Part shown: piece by piece, positions 42,467 to 50,414 of the stretch | How the letters are laid out: each line of letters starts with the position of its first letter | Position numbering within the stretch: the stretch's first letter is position 1 | Origin: a virus | DNA: 64,000 nt | Strand: one strand, 5' to 3' | IMG/VR virus record: IMGVR_UViG_3300032265_001314 | Location: 1-64,000 of that record | Notes under the pieces: model-generated | What the model saw: only the letters and a program-made list of their open reading frames with translations | Told to the model about the DNA's origin: nothing | The model's database searches: none | Program-made: the position numbers and the translations under genes

Positions 42467-43338
42467 TAAATGGTTCCTTTCGCATTATCGTCTCGCCATT
42501 CCATTATTTCTTTGTGCTCGCTATCTATTAGCTCGCTATAGCTCATTGGTTTAGCTTTGCTATCACGCACGAATGCTAATAGAAATCTCTTGCCGAAACC
42601 GTAATGTTCTGGATATTCTTTCTTAAGCGTATTGTATCCTCGTATATCTTCCTTGTAACCCAAACGATTCATTATAATCTTGAGTGCGCCCATGCTGGGT
42701 AAGATCCCTAGTATGTTGCTGACTGCTTCGTGATTGTCATGATGCATCATCTTACCATTATCATTGTAGCTAACAAATGGGTAACCGTATTCAACACCGA
42801 GCATTAGCTTATGTAAGCTCTCATATGATTCTTCTCCCTTTAGTTTTCCTATCTCATTAATCAAAGGTAATAAAAAAGGGATAGGTGGATGTATGCTTTC
42901 GATCACTATAGTATTAGCACAAGTTGCCATAGCAGTTAGGACAGGAAGGAAATTGGTGATAGCGTGTAGCACTCCACCAATGATTATATAATCGTATTCT
43001 TCCAAATTGTTCTCAAGGAAGGTTTCACAGCTATCTGTTACGATATCCCAGTTATCTAAGTACCCATAATATTTGGTGAGATTTTGATCAGCGATAGCTG
43101 CCAATGGTTTGCTTATTTCCACACCTACATATTTCTTAGCTCCGTTGCTTAAAGCATATGCTCCAAATGCTCCTAGACAGCAACCTAAATCCAGCACTGA
43201 TTTATCTTTTAAAAACTGTGGGGGTATCCAAGCTTCATATCTTGCTAGCTGCGTTTCTGCAGTGAATTCCCGTTCGATAGCTTGATCAGTGCGTGGATCT
43301 CTAGTGATAAAGTCTGTCTGTGTTTCAAATATGTTCAA
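42466..43338 (-). CDS. Class I SAM-dependent methyltransferase
   Basis: 290 residues. VLDLGCCLGAFGAYALSNGAKKYVGVEI is a clear motif I and II; NNLEEYDYIIIGGVLHAI is motif IV region. Start is TTG 43338; an in-frame TAA lies two codons earlier and no other start is near. It overlaps the glycosylase stop by 14 bases. Substrate unknown. Confidence 0.88.
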   Translation of the reverse strand: MNIFETQTDFITRDPRTDQAIEREFTAETQLARYEAWIPPQFLKDKSVLDLGCCLGAFGAYALSNGAKKYVGVEISKPLAAIADQNLTKYYGYLDNWDIVTDSCETFLENNLEEYDYIIIGGVLHAITNFLPVLTAMATCANTIVIESIHPPIPFLLPLINEIGKLKGEESYESLHKLMLGVEYGYPFVSYNDNGKMMHHDNHEAVSNILGILPSMGALKIIMNRLGYKEDIRGYNTLKKEYPEHYGFGKRFLLAFVRDSKAKPMSYSELIDSEHKEIMEWRDDNAKGTI

Positions 43339-43741
43339 TGTTTATCTCTTCTTTCAAATAGCGTATGAGTTCCTTATCTGTGGGCTGTACTGAATAGTTT
43401 TGTTTAAAGAAGATCTCATAGCTATCGCTGCCATACTTACCGATACCGTAGAGGTCAGCAGCATTATTTCTATCCCAAGTTAAGAAATCTTGTGTCATCC
43501 TACGCAAACGTTTTTCGCGCACATTAACCATACCCAATGGTCTGATTACATCCTTAACAACATCTGGATCTGCGAGAAAATAGAAATGCATCTCCGTGGG
43601 CCAACGGGAAAGGAATTCCGGTAGCACAGTTTTTACAGGCTTCCGGCCCGTTTGGTTGAGCATAATTACACCAACCATATGCTGCCAAGCCCCATTGATC
43701 TGTTGCTGTACCATAAGATCATCGCGTAAAGGTTTAATCAA
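43325..43741 (-). CDS. HhH-GPD DNA glycosylase, MBD4-like
   Basis: 138 residues. GVIMLNQTGRKPVKTVLPEFLSRWP and GIGKYGSDSYEIF are hallmarks of the MBD4/Nth group, with the catalytic Asp in the GxDSY segment. No iron-sulfur Cys. MBD4 removes T or U opposite G at damaged methylated sites. In this context the enzyme may protect a phage genome carrying modified cytosine, which is inference. Confidence 0.85.
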   Translation of the reverse strand: MIKPLRDDLMVQQQINGAWQHMVGVIMLNQTGRKPVKTVLPEFLSRWPTEMHFYFLADPDVVKDVIRPLGMVNVREKRLRRMTQDFLTWDRNNAADLYGIGKYGSDSYEIFFKQNYSVQPTDKELIRYLKEEINIEHI

Positions 43742-44093
43742 GTGTGCGGCCCTCTGCTGCTAGACGTAGTAACATCTTATAGTTTTCCCAAGCTTTCTTT
43801 ACTGCTGGAACATTCTTACGAGTCCAATCTTCGTGCTCTCGCATCTCACGATAATCTCCTGGATCTCGACAATACTCTCGGAAGTGTTTCATATCTGTAT
43901 TCAACCTATCGAGATTGCTTTCAGTTATTTCGATAGTATACAGCCTTTCACTGTGATACTTTTCCATTTGCATTGCTTCCACAGCAGTCATGTCTATCCG
44001 ATATGATAACGGCAAACGCATCACAGGAGCTCGGCGGTGGCTATCTACGATCCTCAGTTGATAGTGATTATATAAGTCGTCCATATCATTCAT
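43734..44093 (-). CDS. Unknown protein with AVKxAWExY tail
   Basis: 119 residues. The C-terminal VPAVKKAWENYKMLLRLAA matches the tail of the protein at 28098. Rich in Arg, Tyr and Met. Overlaps both neighbours by 4-8 bases. Confidence 0.7.
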   Translation of the reverse strand: MNDMDDLYNHYQLRIVDSHRRAPVMRLPLSYRIDMTAVEAMQMEKYHSERLYTIEITESNLDRLNTDMKHFREYCRDPGDYREMREHEDWTRKNVPAVKKAWENYKMLLRLAAEGRTLD

Positions 44094-44311
44094 TTAGGCA
44101 CTCTATATCCAGTTTGAACGTTTTCGTCGTCGTATACTCTGGGACAGACATCTCCCCAGCGCAATAAAAATTCAGTAAGCAACGGACCTTTAGGCATCCA
44201 AAACCTAGTCCTGTTGATGTGTGATTCTCGATTGATATTGTTTTCTCTCAACCAAGTAAGTACTTCTACGAAATGTTCATCTCTAGAATATACAGCAAAC
44301 TGTCTGAACAT
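44090..44311 (-). CDS. LLRW-family small protein
   Basis: 73 residues with FVEVLTWLRENN and, later, PLLTEFLLRWGDV, the FLLRW segment shared with several small proteins at 46.9-54.5 kb. Stop ATGA overlaps the next start. Confidence 0.7.
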   Translation of the reverse strand: MFRQFAVYSRDEHFVEVLTWLRENNINRESHINRTRFWMPKGPLLTEFLLRWGDVCPRVYDDENVQTGYRVPK

Positions 44312-44312
44312 T

Positions 44313-44540
44313 TCATTCTTTATCCTTCCGCCATTCTGGATCTATCTTGCGTATCACATCGTGTATCTTCTTAGGACTAACACTAGCATATCTGTTGCCG
44401 TTAGTGCAAGCAATGACATCATATTTTTCTGTCAAAGATTTTACTTCTTTAACAAACTCGCGCAGCTGTTCGATCTCTGTGTTAGCATTATCTAACTTAG
44501 CCTGTGTGCTACACGCTTCGTTAAGCCAGTAATTGTCCAT
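44313..44540 (-). CDS. Unknown small coiled-coil protein
   Basis: 75 residues from ATG 44540, chosen because GTGGAG precedes it and it follows directly on the phosphoesterase stop. A short coiled coil (AKLDNANTEIEQLREFVKEV) then SPKKIHDVIRKIDPEWRK. Confidence 0.65.
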   Translation of the reverse strand: MDNYWLNEACSTQAKLDNANTEIEQLREFVKEVKSLTEKYDVIACTNGNRYASVSPKKIHDVIRKIDPEWRKDKE

Positions 44541-44541
44541 T

Positions 44542-45363
44542 TTATATCTCCACAATAAGGTTAGGATTAAATCCATTCGTCTCTCCTGGATATCCTCTAG
44601 GGTTACAAACGATACGGGTGTCGCCGATCATATAGTCCCAACAGTCGTGTACGTGTCCGTGGACCCATAATTTGATCTGAGGATGATCAACAATATACTC
44701 ATCAAGTCTATTAACAAATGCGTGATTCATTACATCTTGATTCTTGTACTTTGGATGTATGCTGCTATGTGATGGAGCGTGATGCCCAAGCACTACCACT
44801 TTGCCGTCCCAGCCGCGCACACCTTCCTTAATAAATTCTACTGCATATCTATTAGCTTTAACTGTATCGATAGGCCGCAGCTTATGATAGACCCCGCTGT
44901 TCTCGATAGTGATAGCACGGTAGTCAGTCATCATAAATCTAACACCCTCCATCGTCAATGGATCGGCATTGTTAATATCAGTCCATAGGCTAGTGCCAAT
45001 GATACGGGTATCACCTATATTGAGCCAAGTGTTATCCATCATAGTGATGTTTGGCCAAGGCTCAAGCGCATCCCTTAATCTTTCGGCTGTGTTATTCCAT
45101 CTACCGTGATAGTATTCGTGATTACCCATGATATAATAGACAGTATCAAACTCTAAGCTGATATGATTGAAAAACTCGCGATAACGTTCGGCATCTTTAG
45201 CATAGAATCCATTGTTAGGTAACCCATATGTTGCTGGATTTTTATAAAGATGATCTACCACGCAGATATCGCCAGCGAGCACAAGTGCATCTGCTCCAGC
45301 ATTAACGATTGTAGGCGGATCGCGGAATTCTAGATGTAAATCACTAATTATCTGCAGTTTCAT
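44542..45363 (-). CDS. Calcineurin-like metallophosphoesterase
   Basis: 273 residues. Motifs ISDLHLEF, LAGDICV, MGNHEYY, LGHHAPS and VHGHVHD give the full dinuclear metal site. Soluble. Similar enzymes are common in large phages with unknown substrate. Overlaps the upstream gene by 4 bases. Confidence 0.9.
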   Translation of the reverse strand: MKLQIISDLHLEFRDPPTIVNAGADALVLAGDICVVDHLYKNPATYGLPNNGFYAKDAERYREFFNHISLEFDTVYYIMGNHEYYHGRWNNTAERLRDALEPWPNITMMDNTWLNIGDTRIIGTSLWTDINNADPLTMEGVRFMMTDYRAITIENSGVYHKLRPIDTVKANRYAVEFIKEGVRGWDGKVVVLGHHAPSHSSIHPKYKNQDVMNHAFVNRLDEYIVDHPQIKLWVHGHVHDCWDYMIGDTRIVCNPRGYPGETNGFNPNLIVEI

Positions 45364-45647
45364 TTCTTTTTCCTCGGATTCCGATAGTATCCATAGTAGA
45401 TTTTTTTTAGTTTTTCAAGCTCAGGATGATCATGTATCCACTGCCCTGTATGAGGCGCAAACTTTTCTCGGAAGAAATCATCTAACAGCTCGTTATCGGT
45501 ACTTATCTGTACGTTGATAGCTTCAGCTAGAGAATCGAAATCACCATCACTTATAATGCTATCGTTTTCAAATTCATACGCATACGCCGCAACAGAAAGA
45601 CGGATCCTGTTGCGGCGCTCTACTTCAATAGGAGATCCCCACATCAA
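45360..45647 (-). CDS. Conserved small phage-type protein
   Basis: 95 residues. RIRLSVAAYAYEFENDSIIS then DGDFDSLAEAIN resembles a phage family of unknown function; part of the pattern recalls the start of NAD-dependent DNA ligases (Tyr and SDxxFD), but no catalytic lysine is present. Confidence 0.65.
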   Translation of the reverse strand: MMWGSPIEVERRNRIRLSVAAYAYEFENDSIISDGDFDSLAEAINVQISTDNELLDDFFREKFAPHTGQWIHDHPELEKLKKIYYGYYRNPRKKK

Positions 45648-46129
45648 AAATCTCCAGGTGCAACCTGCAGAACACGAACACCTGCCTCACGAACGGCATC
45701 CACAACCTGCTTGCGATCATCTACCCACAGCCAAGGCCAACCCCAATCACATTGGATATCGTGCAGCAGCTCAACCTTAACGATTGAGTCTTTGCGGTTG
45801 TCCTTCTCCGCTCTCATGTACAGATCATCGTAGTAGACATTGTTATCCTTCAGCCACTTCTCAGTGACTGCACGGGTCTCGCTACCACGTCCACTGCACA
45901 GAATGATACGGGTCGTGCCCTCAGCTTCAAACTGATTCAGCATCCATAAGATATCCTCATAGACAGTATCCAGATGCATTGCAGCATTCCAAGCAGCCCA
46001 GTTTTTAGGTTTGCTTGCGACCCAGTGGCGACGATGGTCTACGTTAGCTAACGTGCCATCGATATCAAATACGATTACCTTACCTACAAACATTGGTGGT
46101 TTCATTGAGGAGTTGCTGCGCTGCATCAT
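45644..46129 (-). CDS. HAD phosphatase, Pnkp 3'-phosphatase-like
   Basis: 161 residues. VIVFDIDGTLANVDHR is HAD motif I, IILCSGRGSE motif II, and WLWVDDRKQVVDAV the last motif. This matches the phosphatase half of T4 polynucleotide kinase. The kinase half is a separate gene at 51523. The first ATG is used here; ATGs at 46105 and 46093 are alternatives. Confidence 0.85.
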   Translation of the reverse strand: MMQRSNSSMKPPMFVGKVIVFDIDGTLANVDHRRHWVASKPKNWAAWNAAMHLDTVYEDILWMLNQFEAEGTTRIILCSGRGSETRAVTEKWLKDNNVYYDDLYMRAEKDNRKDSIVKVELLHDIQCDWGWPWLWVDDRKQVVDAVREAGVRVLQVAPGDF

Positions 46130-46331
46130 AGGTGAGATAGTATTCCATTAGTGTTTCTATAGCAGCAACCCAGCGGCGATCAGCAGTTAAATCTTCAGAT
46201 TCAAAAGGTTTAATATCATCCCCTTTGGCTTCTAAAGCTGCTATCTCGCTTTTCAACCCTCGCCAATCCTGGATAAGGATATCACGGAATAGTGCTTCGG
46301 CTGTTTCGTTTTCAATCGTTATATTAAACAT
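46080..46331 (-). CDS. Unknown small acidic protein
   Basis: 83 residues, mostly helical, with DIKPFESEDLTADRRWVAAIETLMEYYL, a pattern I associate with a widespread phage family of unknown role. It overlaps the phosphatase start by about 50 bases. Confidence 0.65.
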   Translation of the reverse strand: MFNITIENETAEALFRDILIQDWRGLKSEIAALEAKGDDIKPFESEDLTADRRWVAAIETLMEYYLTYDAAQQLLNETTNVCR

Positions 46332-46342
46332 TCCATCCTCTA

Positions 46343-46675
46343 TTAGTTTATAACCCCGTACAGATCTACTGCTATGTTAGTAGTCCAAAATTCTATCTTT
46401 AAAGCCTGACCCTCGTGATGATAGCCACTTAGGCTCAACATCATAGTGATCTCTTTCCAAACCTTATCACGCTGTTCACGATCATCAAATTCCATATGGA
46501 AATGTATCTTGCGTAATGTACCACCATACTCATAAGACTTAAAGTTTGGTGGTGTGTTCCAAGAACCCCAACGCGGCAGCTGCCTTGTTTTAGCTTTGGC
46601 TTTGTCTAAACCGTGTTTGATGAGGATAGAATTAACTATCTTCCTCAGCTTTTTGGTGCTCAGAGGTTGGGACAC
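46343..46675 (-). CDS. Unknown small protein
   Basis: 110 residues, basic N-terminal half, then a beta pattern (RKIHFHMEFDDREQRDKV). Overlaps its upstream neighbour by 16 bases. No family recognised. Confidence 0.65.
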   Translation of the reverse strand: MSQPLSTKKLRKIVNSILIKHGLDKAKAKTRQLPRWGSWNTPPNFKSYEYGGTLRKIHFHMEFDDREQRDKVWKEITMMLSLSGYHHEGQALKIEFWTTNIAVDLYGVIN

Positions 46676-46890
46676 TTGATGCCTATGTTTTCTAGCATGG
46701 TTTTAGCTAACGCACAACCACTGTTTTTTACATCTTTTTCTTTAAGATCCTGATGATCCATCACAGTTTTAGTGGTCAAATCTGTTAGCAATCGAACGAG
46801 AGCATCATCATTCCAATCTTCTACCCAATTGCGCTTTGTCCAACTGTAAGTGTACTTGTAGCTGTAGTTCCAAGGTTGTTCGTTATCCAT
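46660..46890 (-). CDS. Unknown small aromatic-rich protein
   Basis: 76 residues from ATG 46890, chosen because AAGGAG lies 7 bases upstream; the open frame runs further back over the promoter. Rich in Trp/Tyr at the start (NYSYKYTYSWTKRNW). Confidence 0.7.
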   Translation of the reverse strand: MDNEQPWNYSYKYTYSWTKRNWVEDWNDDALVRLLTDLTTKTVMDHQDLKEKDVKNSGCALAKTMLENIGIKCPNL

Positions 46891-46915
46891 GATTGCTCTC
46901 CTTACTTTATAATAT

Positions 46916-46943
46916 ATTATAACATAAAACAGAGGATTGTCAA
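46916..46943 (-). promoter_or_regulatory. Sigma70-like promoter, consensus
   Basis: TTGACA (46943-46938), a 16-base spacer and TATAAT (46921-46916), both perfect, ahead of the gene at 46660-46890. Confidence 0.8.
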
Positions 46944-47164
46944 GCGATAATGCCACTCCATCTAAGCAAGAACAATAATTTTATATTTTCATTAGGGAAT
47001 TGGAAGAAGTATTCTTGTCCTCTGCGCAACACATTCCAATCTTTATAATATTTCAATCCTTGATCTTCCATCCAGGAATGTATATAGGGAATAGGATGCA
47101 GCTGTTCAAATCCGGTTTCATAGTAGAGCCACTTTTGATCTGCTTTTAGTTCTACCCAATCCAT
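46940..47164 (-). CDS. LLRW-family small protein
   Basis: 74 residues with IPYIHSWMEDQG and NENIKLLFLLRWS near the end. Overlaps the membrane protein stop by 13 bases. The motif is followed by only four residues. Confidence 0.7.
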   Translation of the reverse strand: MDWVELKADQKWLYYETGFEQLHPIPYIHSWMEDQGLKYYKDWNVLRRGQEYFFQFPNENIKLLFLLRWSGIIA

Positions 47165-47451
47165 TGCAACAATACCTTTATAAATCCCACGCTATCCATG
47201 CTGGCTATCATTAAAAACGTAGCCAACATACCAAAACTATCTCTGCTATAAGCACACCAAGCATAGGCCAATGTACCACCGATCCAAAGCGGATAAAGAA
47301 GCAAGAAAGGTAAGTTAGGTACTGTGCTGTTAACTATAATTGCACAAACTAAACTATCTACCCAACAGAGCGTTTCCACTACGAATCTAACAGGATGGCT
47401 GCGCCAGTCCTGTTTAATCCATTCCCATATTTCTCTGATAGGTTCTATCAT
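47152..47451 (-). CDS. Membrane protein with about three helices
   Basis: 99 residues from ATG 47451, which overlaps the upstream stop (ATGA) and has GAGG at a good distance. Hydrophobic segments at about 25-45, 47-65 and 70-90. Stop is TAG. Family unknown. Confidence 0.7.
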   Translation of the reverse strand: MIEPIREIWEWIKQDWRSHPVRFVVETLCWVDSLVCAIIVNSTVPNLPFLLLYPLWIGGTLAYAWCAYSRDSFGMLATFLMIASMDSVGFIKVLLQWIG

Positions 47452-47669
47452 TTGTACCTCAATAAAAACATGGTCTTGTATTTTTCTTCCCAAAAATCGA
47501 GATAGTAACCACTGCCCCATGTTGGGCTTTTAGATCGAACAACGAATCCAAGTTTAGTTCGTTGCACCCTAGGAATCATGATAGTGATTCCGTATTGTTC
47601 GATTAGTTTATGCCTTAAATCGTTCCATTGATCGTCATTTAATTCGATAGGTGGTAGACTCATAACCAT
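47448..47669 (-). CDS. LLRW-family small protein
   Basis: 73 residues ending MFLLRYK; the RY replaces RW. The codons TTG AGG TAC AAA give a GAGG ribosome site for the next gene, whose ATG overlaps the stop. Confidence 0.7.
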   Translation of the reverse strand: MVMSLPPIELNDDQWNDLRHKLIEQYGITIMIPRVQRTKLGFVVRSKSPTWGSGYYLDFWEEKYKTMFLLRYK

Positions 47670-47869
47670 TTCAGCGCAAATATAACAGCTGCCTTCTTAT
47701 CATAAATCCGTATCCAAACATCGTCATCTAGAGAATATAGATCCCATAGCTGTGGTTCGTCCGTTGGAGGGTTAGGTAGTTCCTTCTCTAGCCAATCGGC
47801 TGCTTCTCGGGCTTTGATTATTCCTTCCATCCCCTCACCCATCTTATAATCAACATAAGTTTCAGTCAC
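47660..47869 (-). CDS. LLRW-family small protein, divergent end
   Basis: 69 residues from GTG 47869, coupled to the upstream TGA (GTGA). AREAADWLEKEL then DKKAAVIFALKWL: the last residues match FLLRW loosely. Confidence 0.65.
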   Translation of the reverse strand: MTETYVDYKMGEGMEGIIKAREAADWLEKELPNPPTDEPQLWDLYSLDDDVWIRIYDKKAAVIFALKWL

Positions 47870-48111
47870 GACCACCTCAGGAGGAATAGGCTCGCAGTCT
47901 TTTCATCAGGAAGCTCAACCCAAGTCTCGTGAACATTACAGTCGTGCTGCCAGCACCATTCAACAAAATCGTCGTCGTCTTCTAGCTTGCGATTGACTAG
48001 GTGATCAGATGTAGTACGCTCCCAGAAGAACGTGCGGATGGCTGGACTGTATTCCCATTTGCGTTTCATCAAATGTTTCCTCTTGACCCATTTCTCGTAT
48101 ATTAATTTCAC
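47866..48111 (-). CDS. LLRW-family small protein
   Basis: 81 residues from GTG 48111 (GTGA overlap). FVEWCWQHDCNVHETWVEL and DEKTASLFLLRWS. The codons for LRWS encode GAGGTGG, a ribosome site for the next gene. Confidence 0.7.
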   Translation of the reverse strand: MKLIYEKWVKRKHLMKRKWEYSPAIRTFFWERTTSDHLVNRKLEDDDDFVEWCWQHDCNVHETWVELPDEKTASLFLLRWS

Positions 48112-48353
48112 GACCACCTCAGCAGAAATAGAGACATCTCTTTTTCATTCTTAAAACGGAACTCACTAAAACTCATGCGCTTACCACAGCTATTAGCTTT
48201 ACACCATTCCTGTACAGTTTTCATCTGTAGTTCAGTCGGAGTATGGAATATGTTTTCATTATATTCAGTATCTTTGGCTTTTAGCCAATAGCGGTCGCCT
48301 ACACGTTCCCACAATACCTTCTTGGTAGGCATGGGCTGTACATAGTTAATCAT
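48108..48353 (-). CDS. LLRW-family small protein
   Basis: 81 residues. TVQEWCKANSCGKRMSFSEF and NEKEMSLFLLRWS; the closest relative of its downstream neighbour. The end codons again supply GAGGTGG for the next start. Confidence 0.7.
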   Translation of the reverse strand: MINYVQPMPTKKVLWERVGDRYWLKAKDTEYNENIFHTPTELQMKTVQEWCKANSCGKRMSFSEFRFKNEKEMSLFLLRWS

Positions 48354-49120
48354 TATGCATCATCCTTGTGTCTACGGAAGGTCCATTTGTCAAACCCGTG
48401 TTTGGCTATCTTAACAACATCGTTGGTGATCTCTACCATTGGATTAGGATTGCAGGGAATCACACCTCCAACAAACATACTGATCTCTTGGAACAGAGTG
48501 TAGGGATCGATCGCTTTAGGGAAGCCGTAATCCTTGAGAGACTTGCCGTTTTCTGCAGAGTTGCATTGCCACATTATAGGATTTCTCCTATAGTAGCCTC
48601 GATCTCTGCGCTCGCACCAAACTGCTGTAACTACCCTGTTATCAATCAACCATTCTAGCTGTTGTGCTGTAGCTGCTATAGGGATAAAGAAGGTTTTAAG
48701 ATCGGGAAATATATCTTTCTCCGTCTCTAACTTCTCCCACTTGTATCTTTTAGAAGAAGGCTTAGCTACTTCTCTATCAAACCCTGCTAGCCAGGCAACA
48801 AAGTCATCATAGCGCCAGAATACGTTAAGTATCTCACTACCAAACTCTTTTACTACACGTATTCCGCCATAGTGTTTTCCTGCTACATAGATGCTGATAG
48901 GCAACAGCACCAAAACAGTCATACCTAATGCAGGATCTTTATACTTAAGAGTGTTGTTGTCACTCCAAGATTTGCCTTTAATGATGCTATGGGGATAGCC
49001 CGCATAAAGCGGACAATCTCTGTCAGAGATCTCTTTGTGCTCACGCACAAAGACAACTTCGCTATCTTGCCCATATGCTAGGGCAGAATCATAATAATCG
49101 TGCCCACCTATGATACGCAT
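48353..49120 (-). CDS. Conserved large-phage protein of unknown function
   Basis: 255 residues. MRIIGGHDYYDSALAYGQD at the start and YTLFQEISMFVGGVIPCNPN, MVEITNDVVKIAKHGFDKW at the end are patterns I recognise from large phages. Soluble. Overlaps both neighbours by 1 base. Confidence 0.75.
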   Translation of the reverse strand: MRIIGGHDYYDSALAYGQDSEVVFVREHKEISDRDCPLYAGYPHSIIKGKSWSDNNTLKYKDPALGMTVLVLLPISIYVAGKHYGGIRVVKEFGSEILNVFWRYDDFVAWLAGFDREVAKPSSKRYKWEKLETEKDIFPDLKTFFIPIAATAQQLEWLIDNRVVTAVWCERRDRGYYRRNPIMWQCNSAENGKSLKDYGFPKAIDPYTLFQEISMFVGGVIPCNPNPMVEITNDVVKIAKHGFDKWTFRRHKDDA

Positions 49121-50361
49121 TAGCTATCTCCATCAAACTGATAATTCCAATGTGCTCCTTCCCAAAGGCCGCGCACACTATCTATCCTAGTCTGTGTTCC
49201 GCAGTTCTTCTTGATAGCATCGATGATCATATTGCGGGTATTCTTACCATCAAACTTACCAAAGATAAACTGCGGAGCGAAAGGATCCTGGTCCTTGATA
49301 GTAGGCATCCACTGTAGGGCATAGGTCTTGCGATCCAATCCGGCATTCTGTACCATCAACCAATACTTATCGTACTTGTCAACACTGCTAGCGATACCTC
49401 CCCAGAACTCAGATTCAAAAGCTTCTAGACGCTTGCGATCGTCATCTAGCATAAAGCTCTTGATATCATCGATACCTGCAGAAGTTATCATTTCAACCAC
49501 ATTCTTCTCTTGGCTCAGATGATCCTTAGTCTTATGGATGCGAAGGTACCATTCGCCTTTGACCTTGAGCATATGCCCATCGTCAAAGCGCACGATCCAT
49601 CCTTCGATTCCTTGTGAGGAACGAGTTTCATCCATTAGTAAAGCCAAGTCCTCCGAATCACCATCGTATGCCTTGACTACGTCGATGCCAAACTGATCTC
49701 CCAAAGCACACATTTCACCGTAGCTCTTATATTCTCCAGTGACAGTGTGACGCAGAGCGATGAGAACCAGACGATCCTCAGGATAATCAATCACGATACG
49801 CTGCTTGCGGCTGCACCATTCAAATACAGGAGTTATACCTAGTGTCATGACAAACATAGCAAATCGAGCATAATCGGGATTGCGAGCCACAAATTCCTCT
49901 GCACCCATACCTACATCAGTAAGACCCATCTTGGTGCCCCAACGCACATATCCACCCGATATGATACCATCAGGTCCTGTGGTAGTACCTACAATCACAG
50001 GAGTGATCATAGATCCATCAAGCTTCTCAAGCACGACGTGAGGTTGTGAAAAATCGATCTTGCTGAACTGCGTCTCATCACGCTCGTTCACATTGAAAAA
50101 CTTGTGCAGGCGGCGGCTCATTATAGTGCCATCCTTGTTAAACAATAGACCACGACACTCACGACGGATGGCGTTACGCTCTGCGATCAGATCGTGCTCA
50201 AGTTCGGGAGATTCATCTACAGGCGGAAAGGTATCAGCCATTGCGACCATGTAGTTAACCACATAGCCCCATTCACGCTCTGCGATGATGAACTCATCAC
50301 ACCCCTCGATAGCAGGACGCACATCATCTAGATGCTGTATAGACGGAAACTGATAACGCAT
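49120..50361 (-). CDS. RNA ligase, T4 Rnl1-like
   Basis: 413 residues. VVLEKLDGSMITPV holds the adenylated Lys of motif I (KxDGS), EGWIVRFDDG is motif IV and MLKVKGEWYLRIH motif V. Joins RNA 5'-phosphate and 3'-OH ends; in T4 it repairs tRNA cut by host anticodon nucleases. Own strong early promoter and SD AGGAG. Confidence 0.88.
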   Translation of the reverse strand: MRYQFPSIQHLDDVRPAIEGCDEFIIAEREWGYVVNYMVAMADTFPPVDESPELEHDLIAERNAIRRECRGLLFNKDGTIMSRRLHKFFNVNERDETQFSKIDFSQPHVVLEKLDGSMITPVIVGTTTGPDGIISGGYVRWGTKMGLTDVGMGAEEFVARNPDYARFAMFVMTLGITPVFEWCSRKQRIVIDYPEDRLVLIALRHTVTGEYKSYGEMCALGDQFGIDVVKAYDGDSEDLALLMDETRSSQGIEGWIVRFDDGHMLKVKGEWYLRIHKTKDHLSQEKNVVEMITSAGIDDIKSFMLDDDRKRLEAFESEFWGGIASSVDKYDKYWLMVQNAGLDRKTYALQWMPTIKDQDPFAPQFIFGKFDGKNTRNMIIDAIKKNCGTQTRIDSVRGLWEGAHWNYQFDGDS

Positions 50362-50381
50362 TTTGCTCTCCTATTTTTATT

Positions 50382-50409
50382 ATTATAGCAGATTTTGTGC
50401 GCAAGTCAA
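50382..50409 (-). promoter_or_regulatory. Sigma70-like promoter of the RNA ligase
   Basis: TTGACT (50409-50404), a 16-base spacer and TATAAT (50387-50382). Confidence 0.78.
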
Positions 50410-50414
50410 GCTGA

